From Pelagicoccus mobilis (GTDB taxonomy: Bacteria; Verrucomicrobiota; Verrucomicrobiia; Opitutales; Opitutaceae): DNA of 64,000 nt. This document shows, piece after piece, positions 52,069 to 59,801 of this stretch. Made by a program: the position numbers and the translations under genes. The stretch's first letter is position 1. Every line of letters starts with the position of its first letter. The stretch spans positions 1 through 64,000 of the forward strand of contig NZ_JAENIL010000003.1 in NCBI RefSeq assembly GCF_016595505.1. Direction: 5' to 3'. The notes under the pieces are model-generated. The model was not told the origin of the DNA and ran no database searches. It saw nothing but the letters and a program-made list of their open reading frames with translations.

Positions 52069-52917
52069 ATGACAGAGAATCTACTCAAAATTAAGAAGGC
52101 TCAAACTGAGGCCCATAAACTCAACGATCCGGAATTGTTCGAGCAGGTGCTGCAGGATCTTCTGACGCTCAGCGCTGAGGAAGCGGAGGATTTGCATGGG
52201 GCTAAACTTGTACGGATCGACTGCTATCGGATGCTCGAGCGGTGGGCGGAGATGGTGGCATACAGCGGGGAGCTTATCGCGAGTGGTCGAAATGAAGAAC
52301 CACTGGTTTACCTAGGGCTCGCTACCGGACTATGGAAACAAGGAAAGGGCGAGAAGGCAAAGCAGGTTCTTGAGAAAGCCTTGGGACGATGGCCCCTGGA
52401 TCATAACTTGCAGGGGCTGCTAGAAACGATTGAAGGAGCGGATTGTTCATTGGATACGGAATCGCGATCGAGAAAGATCGTCTATGTTGATATGGACGGC
52501 GTGATGTGCGACTACTCTGGCTCTTACTTTGAAGCGTTGCGATTGCGGCTGGAAATAGAGTATCCGCAAAGTGTTCCGGGATTCTTTTCCGATCTGCCAC
52601 CGATTGATGGAGCTATTAAGGCGGTCAACAAACTAAGGAAGCACTCTGACCTTTATGTTCTAACTGCCCCATCAACACGAAATCCGGCTTGCTATAGTGA
52701 AAAGCGGATCTGGATCGAAAAACATTTCGGCTACCAGTTCACGAAGAAACTGATAATATGTCCGAACAAGTTTTTGCTCATTGGCGATTACCTCATTGAT
52801 GATCATGTTTCAGGGAAGGAGCAGGAAGGATTTAAGGGACAGTTAATTCAGTTTGGCTCTTGTCGGTATGCGGATTGGAATACGGTCGTTGAATACCTCC
52901 TTGAGAAGATTCTCTAG
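52069..52917 (+). CDS. TPR-deoxyribonucleotidase (NT5C) fusion
   Basis: 282 residues. The N-terminal 125 residues are helical TPR-like (RMLERWAEMVAYSGELIASGR, LGLATGLWKQGKGEKAKQVLEKALGRWP). They are joined to a HAD-fold 5'(3')-deoxyribonucleotidase domain. That has motif I VYVDMDGVMCDYSGSYF (D141 nucleophile, D143 acid), motif II threonine/serine in YVLTAPSTRNPACYSEKRIWIEKHF, and motif III LIGDYLIDDHVSG. This enzyme class removes phosphate from dNMPs. The fusion is unusual. A deoxynucleotide-depleting phosphatase on a mobile element could act in defence, but it may equally be housekeeping salvage. Confidence 0.8.
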   Translation: MTENLLKIKKAQTEAHKLNDPELFEQVLQDLLTLSAEEAEDLHGAKLVRIDCYRMLERWAEMVAYSGELIASGRNEEPLVYLGLATGLWKQGKGEKAKQVLEKALGRWPLDHNLQGLLETIEGADCSLDTESRSRKIVYVDMDGVMCDYSGSYFEALRLRLEIEYPQSVPGFFSDLPPIDGAIKAVNKLRKHSDLYVLTAPSTRNPACYSEKRIWIEKHFGYQFTKKLIICPNKFLLIGDYLIDDHVSGKEQEGFKGQLIQFGSCRYADWNTVVEYLLEKIL

Positions 52918-53679
52918 GTTTTGGGAAGGGGATGCTTATTGCCGATGACTCGATCTTATCGCACTTACAAACGGTTTTGGCGCTCGCTGCACTATAAGCT
53001 GCTTAGGGCGAACTCGCTCAGCCTTTACGGTCCGACTGGCACCGTTACAGGGTATTTGTCTGTTTTTAGAGGTGTATTCAAATTGTGGATGCTTCTTTTG
53101 TTTTCAAATACCTGCCTAAAGTTTTCCTGTGCTAGGAAAGTGTGTTCGAGACGAATAAGAAGATCCCGATGCTTTTCAGGAAATGAACCCGAGAGAACTC
53201 GGATGGCAGGAAGGTAGTGCGGTTCGGCTGAGGAGCGTGAGTAAGGGAACCGTATTAAAGTCTATCGCTCGCAGCATACAGGTACCCCTCGTTTCGTTAC
53301 TAAAGGAAGAAGCGGCAAGATTGTTTTCGGGGAGTGTGGAATTCTTATGGAGAGTCGGGGGGATAGCAGATGCCAGTCGTAAAAATGCGATCTTAAAATT
53401 AAGATTCCACATATGTGAATATACAGATGAGAGAATACCTCTTGCTCAGTTTTACTTGAACCTCTTCTCGTTCTAAGCCGATCACCAATGCCTTTCAGGT
53501 GTGTCAGATGTTTACCTCACTTCATGGAGATATTCGCACCGTCAACGGATCATGCGGAATTCACTGGCGTTGGCATTGTCTCGACTTGAATATTTGAAAT
53601 AGTGTTATCGATTAAAAGCCGATGTTCTAGAACGTTGTGCAAAATTGTTTTCAAATTGTACTCAACTTATGGTTACAAG
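52918..53679. other. Gene-poor interval before right end
   Basis: 762 bp. A possible 97-codon frame at 53183-53476 has no recognisable features, and the opposite frame is no better. A degenerate copy of the 18-bp end repeat (GTGCAAAATTGTTTTCAA) lies at 53637-53654. Confidence 0.4.
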
Positions 53680-53875
53680 GTGCGATCTCTTGTGCAATAA
53701 ATCTCAGTGCAAGCTTGTGTGCAAATAACGCTGTGCAAGCTTGTGTGCAATAATGTCGTTTCGTGCAAATTCATGCGCAATTGATGGGGGAGAAATCACC
53801 AGAAAATGGGTACAAAAAAGCCGCAAAGTGCAAACTTATGCGCAATTGCGGTGCAAGGTCATGTGCGAAACGACA
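53680..53875. repeat. Right end of Tn7-like element (six 18-bp repeats)
   Basis: 18-bp repeats at 53680-53697, 53707-53724, 53733-53750, 53763-53780, 53828-53845 and 53851-53868. All are in the same orientation (GTGCAAGCTTGTGTGCAA, GTGCAAACTTATGCGCAA and similar). The end terminates in TGTGCGAAACGACA, the inverse of the left terminus. An internal TGTCGTTT at 53754 in left-end orientation precedes the last three repeats. Confidence 0.65.
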
Positions 53876-54103
53876 TTTGGAATGGAGGAGCTAGAATCGT
53901 GATCGTGTGTGGCTTGTCAAACTTTGAGGGAGGCTTCGTCTTCACCTCGACGATTGTATCGCGATTCCGTCCGTAACCCCGTTGGAGGAGCAGAAGTGAC
54001 ATGGTTGGTTCGTGTCTTTAGGTGAGAAAAGCGAAGGAGAAGGGGGATGATCTGTATCGAATAAGATATCTTGAGCCAAAGATGCTCCGACGCATTTCTC
54101 GGT

Positions 54104-55690
54104 CTACTCAATGGGTTCGAGAAGAAGGCAGTCGGTGAAGTGGTCTTTAAAGGAGGGAATGAGGTTGAGCTCAACGGTCTCGCATTGGGAGCGAAGGGTC
54201 TCAATCTCCGTTGAATAGTCCGACTGAAGAATGGCGGAAAGTCCGCCGAGGCAGGCGTTGCCGATTGTTTCGATTTTTTCCTCTCGGACAGAGGGGAGCA
54301 GACCGATGGCGACTGCGTTTTTCGGATTTAGGAAATACCCGAAACCGCCGGCCACAAAAATAGAATTCAGATCATCGACTTCGATATCCGCCTTTTCGAG
54401 CAGGACACTGATTCCGGCTCCGATCGCCGCTTTGGCCTGCATGATCTCAGCGACATCTGCTTCGCTGATCCAGACGTCTTCGCATATTTTGACAATGGCC
54501 TCTTTGTCATCGCCGTCTGTTCGGATGTGTGTGCAAGGGTGTTCACGGTCGAAACGCCCGAACTCGTTTATGAGATCATTCGCGAGAGCGTCCGCGATGA
54601 AATCGACGTAAGCCGCGCCGGAGATACCGCGTGCGGGCGAGTCCGGCTCGCCTGAGCAGAGGGTGTAGCTCCAGGCGTTGTTTTGAAATGTAAGGGAAGA
54701 AATGATGCCCTCTCCGGCGCTTGCCCCGCAACTGAGGCGTCCCCCTTCGAAGGCAGGACCGGCTGCTGTGGCGGTGGCGAAGTATCCTGTTTCATATTTG
54801 AGCAGGATCTCCCCATTGGTGCCGAAGTCGATCAGGAGCGAGGGCGTTTGGGTGGTGTGAAAACTGGCCGCGAGCGCTCCTGCGAGTATGTCGGCTCCCA
54901 CGAAGGGGCCGAAGGACGGAAGGAGCTGGAGCGAGCATGGAATCGCTAGGCCGAGCGGTTCGGCCTCGAGTTCCTGTGGGTCCAAAAATGCCGGTTTGAA
55001 CGGGTAGGTGCTTAGGCCTTTCAAAGATTGGCCGGCAAGGGTGTGAAGCATGACTGGGTTTCCGGCTGCGTAGGCTTGTCCAAGTTCGGAAATGTCACGA
55101 CTCGCGCTTTTGCAGAGGGTGCGAATTAAGGGAGCGATACCCTTTTTTATCAGGGAGCTCTGCAGATTTTGGATACCGTTTTCAGTCTCAATGGAGTAGC
55201 TGATGCGCGAGAGCACGTTGTCTCCATAGCGACGTTGGGGATTGGCGAGCGAAGCGTGGGCGAGGCAAGTATTGTTGCTCAGATCCCAGAGGGCTCCTGC
55301 CAGGGTTGTGGTTCCGATGTCGATCGCGAGGCCGAGTCCTTTTCCGTTTGTATAGAGTTGTTTGTCGCTTGGACGAATTTCGAAGTGACTGACACCGAGC
55401 AAACTCTGGTCTGGCCAGGAGCTGTTTGGGATCTGGATTGAGAGCAGGTCCGCTGGGAGTTCGGCGGTAAGGGTTTGGCAGCTTCTTAGGGTGACGCTCT
55501 CGTTTGCTGATTCAGAGGTGCAAGAGACTTGGCACCCGCGACAGATGCCGCGCTCGCCACATCTCGTATTGAGAGCGAGCTTCGCGTTTGCGAGGGTTGC
55601 GCTAAGGTTTTCGTTTGTATCTGAACCGGTGATACGAAGTTTTGAGCTTCTTCCCTCCGGCGTTTCGACTGTGATGAATCGATCGCTCAT
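54104..55690 (-). CDS. RACo-type reductive activator of corrinoid protein
   Basis: 528 residues. N-terminal [2Fe-2S] ferredoxin domain with ligands C44, C50, C53 and C71 (CGERGICRGC...SC). A linker and an ASKHA-fold ATPase domain follow (LGLAIDIGTTTLAGALWDL; LLIDFGTNGEILLK; IFVAGGFGYFLNPKNAVAIGLLP). This is the architecture of RACo/RamA-like proteins that reduce inactive cob(II)amide back to cob(I)amide using ATP. Last gene of the corrinoid methyltransferase operon; its ATG overlaps the DUF1638 stop. It is somewhat shorter than the acetogen RACo. Confidence 0.88.
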   Translation of the reverse strand: MSDRFITVETPEGRSSKLRITGSDTNENLSATLANAKLALNTRCGERGICRGCQVSCTSESANESVTLRSCQTLTAELPADLLSIQIPNSSWPDQSLLGVSHFEIRPSDKQLYTNGKGLGLAIDIGTTTLAGALWDLSNNTCLAHASLANPQRRYGDNVLSRISYSIETENGIQNLQSSLIKKGIAPLIRTLCKSASRDISELGQAYAAGNPVMLHTLAGQSLKGLSTYPFKPAFLDPQELEAEPLGLAIPCSLQLLPSFGPFVGADILAGALAASFHTTQTPSLLIDFGTNGEILLKYETGYFATATAAGPAFEGGRLSCGASAGEGIISSLTFQNNAWSYTLCSGEPDSPARGISGAAYVDFIADALANDLINEFGRFDREHPCTHIRTDGDDKEAIVKICEDVWISEADVAEIMQAKAAIGAGISVLLEKADIEVDDLNSIFVAGGFGYFLNPKNAVAIGLLPSVREEKIETIGNACLGGLSAILQSDYSTEIETLRSQCETVELNLIPSFKDHFTDCLLLEPIE

Positions 55691-56415
55691 CCCTCGATTT
55701 GGAAAACTTCATCCGAATCGCCCGCCACGATCCGCTTGCCCGGCGGGACGTGCAGATAGCGACTTGGATCCCAGTTGCCGGACAGCAAGTCCTGCAGCAT
55801 GGCAGGGTTGCCGTTCATGCGTTTGTAGGTCCAGCCTTGGTGTTGCGCGCAGGACTTGCAGTAGCTTTCAGCTGTTTGGTTGTTGGTGATATCGACGTAA
55901 GCGGCGCAGTTGTAGTGGCGGAAAGCGTCACGGTCGGCGTCTACGAGTTCGTCGATCATTTCTTCATCGTCTTCGAAACGCTCCGCGTAGAGAGTGCGGA
56001 TGTGCTTTTCTCGGTCCGGACCGGGAACTCTTTTGCCCCGTATCCAGCCGGGTGAGTAGAAGTAGGTACCAGGATTCTTCAAGAGCTGATCACGATGCGG
56101 TGCCATGCCACCGAGGAGTATGGAAATGCAGTCGTGGGCTCTCGGAATGACAAGGGTGCAGCGATTTGCTTCTATACCTGTCAAGCCGTTGCCGCACAGG
56201 CCGTAAGCGAGCAGTATAGTCTCGACTTCCGGATTCGATTCGATGCGGGAAATGGCGGCGGTGATTTCGGAACGCAGTCGGTCTGGATTGTCGTGCAGCC
56301 CCATTTCTAGGGTTTCGATTTCGGCGAATTGTTTGCTTCCTTCCGAGTAGGCCTCGATCTCGTCCTGGAAGACGTCGCAGGAGAGTAGGGCGATGTTTGT
56401 CGCGGTGTGACTCAT
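55687..56415 (-). CDS. DUF1638-family protein
   Basis: 242 residues from ATG 56415, which overlaps the UroD stop as ATGA. Family pattern: IALLSCDVFQDEIEAY, ILLAYGLCGNGLTGIEA, LVIPRAHDCISILLGG, GTYFYSPGWI. Several cysteines and histidines (LCGNG, HDC, SCAQH) could bind a metal or a corrinoid. DUF1638 proteins recur near corrinoid methyltransferases in bacteria and archaea, but their role is not known. A chaperone or methyl-shuttling role is only a guess. Confidence 0.8.
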   Translation of the reverse strand: MSHTATNIALLSCDVFQDEIEAYSEGSKQFAEIETLEMGLHDNPDRLRSEITAAISRIESNPEVETILLAYGLCGNGLTGIEANRCTLVIPRAHDCISILLGGMAPHRDQLLKNPGTYFYSPGWIRGKRVPGPDREKHIRTLYAERFEDDEEMIDELVDADRDAFRHYNCAAYVDITNNQTAESYCKSCAQHQGWTYKRMNGNPAMLQDLLSGNWDPSRYLHVPPGKRIVAGDSDEVFQIEG

Positions 56416-57422
56416 CGCGGTGTGATTGGCTCGCAGAGAGCGACGACGTTTTCCTTGGGGGTGCCAGAGGGTATTTCGCAACCAGCGTTGACCATGAATT
56501 GTGTACCTACTAAGTCGATACAGTGATTCAGCTTGGCCTTGATCTCGTCTGGGGTTCCGTTTCGGATGTCGCCGACGGGGTCTAGGTTTCCGGCGAGTAC
56601 CACCTTTGGAGGGAACGTAGCTCTGGCCAATTGGAGATCGACCATGTGGTCGCAGTCGAAGATGTTAATGTCGAGCTCCTTGAGTTTTGGCCAGAGGTGT
56701 TGGGTTTGGCCGCAGATGTGGAGACGGACGCTTGCTCCGGCGGACCTGATTGCGTCGACGAGACGCTTTTGGCGAGACCAAATCAGTTCGTCGTAACTCG
56801 TAGGGGAAATTTGGCTACAGATTGCGTCACCGATTCCAATGGTGTCTGCTCCGGCTTTTATTTGTTCAAGGGCGAACTGAATGGAGGTATCGGTGCAGAT
56901 GTCGAGGAGTTGGGCCGAGTATTCTGGCTCGTCGATCAAGTCCATGAGGAAGTCGGTCAAGCCTCTCAGATCTCCGGCGAGCGCGGCCGGGCCTTCGACC
57001 CAGCCTAGGATGCTATAGGTTTCACCAAGCTGTTTTTTGTAGGCCTTGATCGCGTCGACGCGGTCTTTCATGCGAACGCTGTTTTCGGTCTGCGGAATGG
57101 TTAGTTCTTCGAGATCCTCGATCTCGTCGAGATCGGCAAGCGGCGGAGTCACGCACTCGGGCACTCCGTTCTCATGGTATTTAATCTCGGCGCCGAAGCC
57201 CGACGTTTCCCGGTATGGGTCTGATATGCAACTGACTTGATCGAAGTCGAAGTCTTTGGCGCAAGCGATGTTTGCTTCGACGAGTACTCGATGGTCTGAA
57301 GCGAAGGCGCCGTAGTTGCTGCCGATGTGTTCAGCGGCGTATTGCATCAGGATGGGGGTGCGCGGGTAGATGTCGACGGGCTCGCCGTTGAGCATGTGCT
57401 GATAGCGTTCGAAAGGTGTCAT
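56412..57422 (-). CDS. UroD-fold methyltransferase (MtaA/CmuA-like), third copy
   Basis: 336-residue uroporphyrinogen decarboxylase-superfamily protein. In this context it is almost certainly a corrinoid-dependent methyltransferase, not a heme enzyme. Landmarks: TPFERYQHMLNGEPVDIYPRTPILMQYAAEHIG, GWVEGPAALAGDLRG, GADTIGIGDAICSQISP. A zinc-type site comprises RLHICGQTQHLWPKL and VNAGCEIPSGTPKENV (H-x-C and a distal C). Coupled on both sides by ATGA overlaps with the GTPase and DUF1638 genes. Probably transfers methyl between the corrinoid protein and a small acceptor. Confidence 0.82.
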   Translation of the reverse strand: MTPFERYQHMLNGEPVDIYPRTPILMQYAAEHIGSNYGAFASDHRVLVEANIACAKDFDFDQVSCISDPYRETSGFGAEIKYHENGVPECVTPPLADLDEIEDLEELTIPQTENSVRMKDRVDAIKAYKKQLGETYSILGWVEGPAALAGDLRGLTDFLMDLIDEPEYSAQLLDICTDTSIQFALEQIKAGADTIGIGDAICSQISPTSYDELIWSRQKRLVDAIRSAGASVRLHICGQTQHLWPKLKELDINIFDCDHMVDLQLARATFPPKVVLAGNLDPVGDIRNGTPDEIKAKLNHCIDLVGTQFMVNAGCEIPSGTPKENVVALCEPITPR

Positions 57423-58348
57423 TTTGCGTACTGTGATTCGAGTTCTGCTACGATAGTATCGAGCGTTTCCTCATCGTCGTCGTGCGAGATGAGGACGAGT
57501 GATGATTCGTTTTGGTTGTCTATCTCGGATATCTGCTTGCTATCGACCGTTCGTTGAACGTCGAACCAACCTGTATCCGTTTCGATATTACCTTTTATTC
57601 TGAGAATTGAGCTTGGAATGTCGTCGAGCCATTTGACCAGGACTTGTTTGGGAATCGGGGCATCGAACACGACAGTCTCTGTGGAGAAAGGATTCGCGTC
57701 GCAGGTGGAGAGCTCCTCGTGGGGTAGCTCTGGGGCGACGCTCTCGAATGCGAGATCGAAGTCGCCGTAGGTTGTTTGGGCGACTTTGGCTTGAGGGTTG
57801 CACTCGGCGATGAGCACTGTGGCGGTTTCGATTTCCTCTGAGGTGGCGAGATCGATTTTGTTTAGGAGAACGACCTGGCTCGTTTGAATCTGAGCTCTGA
57901 TTGAAGGAAGGTTTTCAAGCAGAGTGGGAAGTTTTTGTGGAGCTGCGATGGCGACTACTTGTTGTACTTCGTAGTATTCGCTGAGCCCGTGGTTGTCCAT
58001 GAGTACGCCGATGGCCTCTGGGTCGGCGATTCCGCTGGTTTCGATGATGACTGCGTGCAGGCCGTTTGTCTCGTGCTCGGAGAGAACGCGGGTCCGCATG
58101 AGTTTGACGAACTCGCCTGCCTTGCACTCGCAAAAGAGGCTGCCGCCGACCACGCTTTGGGTCGGTCGGCCGGTGATTGCGAGGGTTGCGTCGTCTACAC
58201 CTGTCTCCGAGAATTCGTTGACGAGGAAGAGCAGGCGTTTCTGCGGGTGCCTTTCAGCAAGGTTTCGCAGGAAGCTTGTCTTTCCGCTGCCGAGAAATCC
58301 AGTTACGAGGATGATGGGCAGTTTCTTTTGTAGTGTAGTTTTGGACAC
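57419..58348 (-). CDS. CobW/G3E-family GTPase
   Basis: 309 residues from a GTG start. P-loop GFLGSGKT (17-24), a metal-binding F-C-E-C (C73, C75) in the position of the CobW CxCC motif, NEFSETGVD switch, and NKID (VVLLNKIDLA) guanine specificity. The C-terminal CobW_C half is reduced. G3E GTPases deliver metals or cofactors to client enzymes. Here it may insert cobalamin or zinc into the methyltransferases encoded on each side. The stop overlaps the next UroD start. Confidence 0.87.
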   Translation of the reverse strand: MSKTTLQKKLPIILVTGFLGSGKTSFLRNLAERHPQKRLLFLVNEFSETGVDDATLAITGRPTQSVVGGSLFCECKAGEFVKLMRTRVLSEHETNGLHAVIIETSGIADPEAIGVLMDNHGLSEYYEVQQVVAIAAPQKLPTLLENLPSIRAQIQTSQVVLLNKIDLATSEEIETATVLIAECNPQAKVAQTTYGDFDLAFESVAPELPHEELSTCDANPFSTETVVFDAPIPKQVLVKWLDDIPSSILRIKGNIETDTGWFDVQRTVDSKQISEIDNQNESSLVLISHDDDEETLDTIVAELESQYAK

Positions 58349-58381
58349 GGTGGTTGATGAGGCGAGCGGAGCATTGCCCTC

Positions 58382-59749
58382 CTATTTTGCTTCGGCGGCT
58401 TCGGTGAATCGGGCGACCAGATCTTTACGTTCAGGGATGATGGATGCGAATTGCTCCTTTCCGTCGACGCAAAGACTTGGAATCGCGGAGGCTCCGAGTT
58501 TGGTCATGTAACCGAGTCCATCGCGTCCGGTGATTTTGTGTTCACGAACTTCGATCGCCTTGCCGTACGCTTTTCCTGCTTCTTGGGCGGCCTTGACCAT
58601 GTAAGCGCAGGGAGCGCAGCCGGCGGAGTCCAAGGTGATCACGTCAACGATGACGGCTTCTTCCTTTGAGTAATCGGGTGGTACGACGTCTTCGAAAGAG
58701 TCGTTGGCATCCTTCGCGGGAAGGTTGCGGGCAATATCGATTTGGTAGTTGTCTCCAATCAGAGAGGCGACGGCCTCGAGGTTTTCGGGTTTCGTGGCGT
58801 AGGGGAGGTCGCACCCAGGGGCGAGGATGAAACCGTTTCCTTCTCCGGCTTGGTCCATGCAACGAACGGCGTCGCGCTTGGCGTCGTTCGCATCGCCTAG
58901 GAGGAGAACGACGGTGAGCTGCATATTGCCACCGAAGGACTTGCCTGCGTTTCGAGCGATCTTAGCGAGCTGTACCATATCTACGTTCTCGTCGACTGAG
59001 ATGTTGTCACAGTTCGTCTCGCACATCGCTTCGAGGTTCCGCGTGGCGTTTCCGCAGACGAAGAGCGATGAGAGAGCCCCCTTGGAGCGGACGTGGTCGA
59101 AGATTTTATTGAGGGGCTTCGCAACGAAGTCGCGGAAGTGTCCAGGACCAATTTGGCTGACCATCGGATCTACCACAGCGACGACGTCGATGCCGGCTTC
59201 GATATAGGCGTCGACGAGTTGGTTTGCGATGTCGGCGCAGTAGTCGAAGAGCTCGGGGACTTCGTCTTCTTCATCGAACATGTCGAGTAGGACGTCATCT
59301 CCGCGCAAGTGAAGAGCGAGGGTGAGCGGACCGGTCAGGAGGCCGTAGAGGGCGATGTCTTCACCGAGTTCCGCCTTCGCACGACGTACTGCGTCGAGCA
59401 CGAGTGGGATGCGTCCTTTCTCGACGGAGAATTCTGGAAGACTGTCCATGTCGTAATCGTCATCCAGTGGGTGGGACGCAACGGAGGGAGGTGTTTCCTT
59501 CGCCCAGCTGAGTTGGCATCCGAGAATTTCCGCTTCGAGCTGGAGGTCGAACACGACTGGGAGGCCGTCTGGCCGGTAGCGATCGGCGGCGACCTTTAGC
59601 GCTTCGACGATTTTGTCGGAAGATTTTAGATACGCTTCGGAATCGACGCCTACGAGTGAGCCACCATGGACTCCCACGAATGGGACCCAAGGTGTGCGTT
59701 CTGTTTGCTCGCATTTCAGCGCTTTGAGTAAGAGATCTTTGTTTGGCAT
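58382..59749 (-). CDS. UroD-fold methyltransferase fused to thioredoxin-like domain
   Basis: 455 residues. The N-terminal 345 residues are UroD-superfamily (KDLLLKALKCEQTERTPWVPFVGVHGG; ALYGLLTGPLTLALHL; VVDPMVSQIGPGHFRDFV; SLFVCGNATRNLEAM; FILAPGCDLPYATKPENLEA). The zinc-type ligands are C-x-N replacing H-x-C, plus the distal GC. A C-terminal thioredoxin-fold domain of about 85 residues starts VIVDVITLDSAGCAPCAYMVKAA with C378-x-x-C381 and cis-proline ASAIPSLCVDG. The fusion suggests redox control or thiol handling of a methyl acceptor. An unusual architecture. Confidence 0.85.
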   Translation of the reverse strand: MPNKDLLLKALKCEQTERTPWVPFVGVHGGSLVGVDSEAYLKSSDKIVEALKVAADRYRPDGLPVVFDLQLEAEILGCQLSWAKETPPSVASHPLDDDYDMDSLPEFSVEKGRIPLVLDAVRRAKAELGEDIALYGLLTGPLTLALHLRGDDVLLDMFDEEDEVPELFDYCADIANQLVDAYIEAGIDVVAVVDPMVSQIGPGHFRDFVAKPLNKIFDHVRSKGALSSLFVCGNATRNLEAMCETNCDNISVDENVDMVQLAKIARNAGKSFGGNMQLTVVLLLGDANDAKRDAVRCMDQAGEGNGFILAPGCDLPYATKPENLEAVASLIGDNYQIDIARNLPAKDANDSFEDVVPPDYSKEEAVIVDVITLDSAGCAPCAYMVKAAQEAGKAYGKAIEVREHKITGRDGLGYMTKLGASAIPSLCVDGKEQFASIIPERKDLVARFTEAAEAK

Positions 59750-59768
59750 AGTGTTTAAGTTTTGCGGT

Positions 59769-59794
59769 GCCCGATTGGGACATCGGGCCCTACC
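59769..59794 (-). repeat. REP hairpin within corrinoid operon
   Basis: Stem GCCCGAT (59769-59775) with ATCGGGC (59782-59788), then CCTACC. It lies between the first and second UroD genes and could tune relative expression of the operon halves. Confidence 0.8.
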
Positions 59795-59801
59795 TTGGGG
59801 G

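Larger units (their letters stand above)
47527..53875. mobile_element. Remnant Tn7-like transposon (~6.3 kb)
   Basis: The terminal inverted repeats match at 13 of 14 bases (TGTCGTTTTGCACA at 47527; its inverse TGTGCGAAACGACA ending 53875). Nine copies of an 18-bp repeat cluster at the two ends, and a TniQ-like C-terminal gene fragment lies inside. No TnsA, TnsB or TnsC is present and no 5-bp target duplication is seen (CATGT versus TTGGA). It is probably immobile on its own. The left end is 12 bp beyond the tRNA remnant. Confidence 0.6.

Noticed and set aside
51843-52088. 81-codon minus-strand frame upstream of the nucleotidase
   Set aside because: Composition is not protein-like and it covers the promoter of the nucleotidase gene.
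53183-53476. 97-codon plus-strand frame
   Set aside because: No Shine-Dalgarno, no recognisable features and an equally long antisense frame. Not supported as a gene.
53680-53868. 18-bp GTGCAA repeats as a CRISPR array
   Set aside because: Intervals between repeats are unequal (about 5 to 47 bp) and too short for spacers, and a second cluster sits at 47.5 kb. A transposon-end pattern fits better.
47527-53875. CRISPR-associated transposon (CAST)
   Set aside because: No cas genes, no array and no TnsB/TnsC in the interval. Only a TniQ fragment and end repeats are present.
47515-53880. 5-bp target-site duplication of the Tn7-like element
   Set aside because: Flanks CATGT and TTGGA do not match. 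Either the ends derive from different events or a flank has been rearranged.
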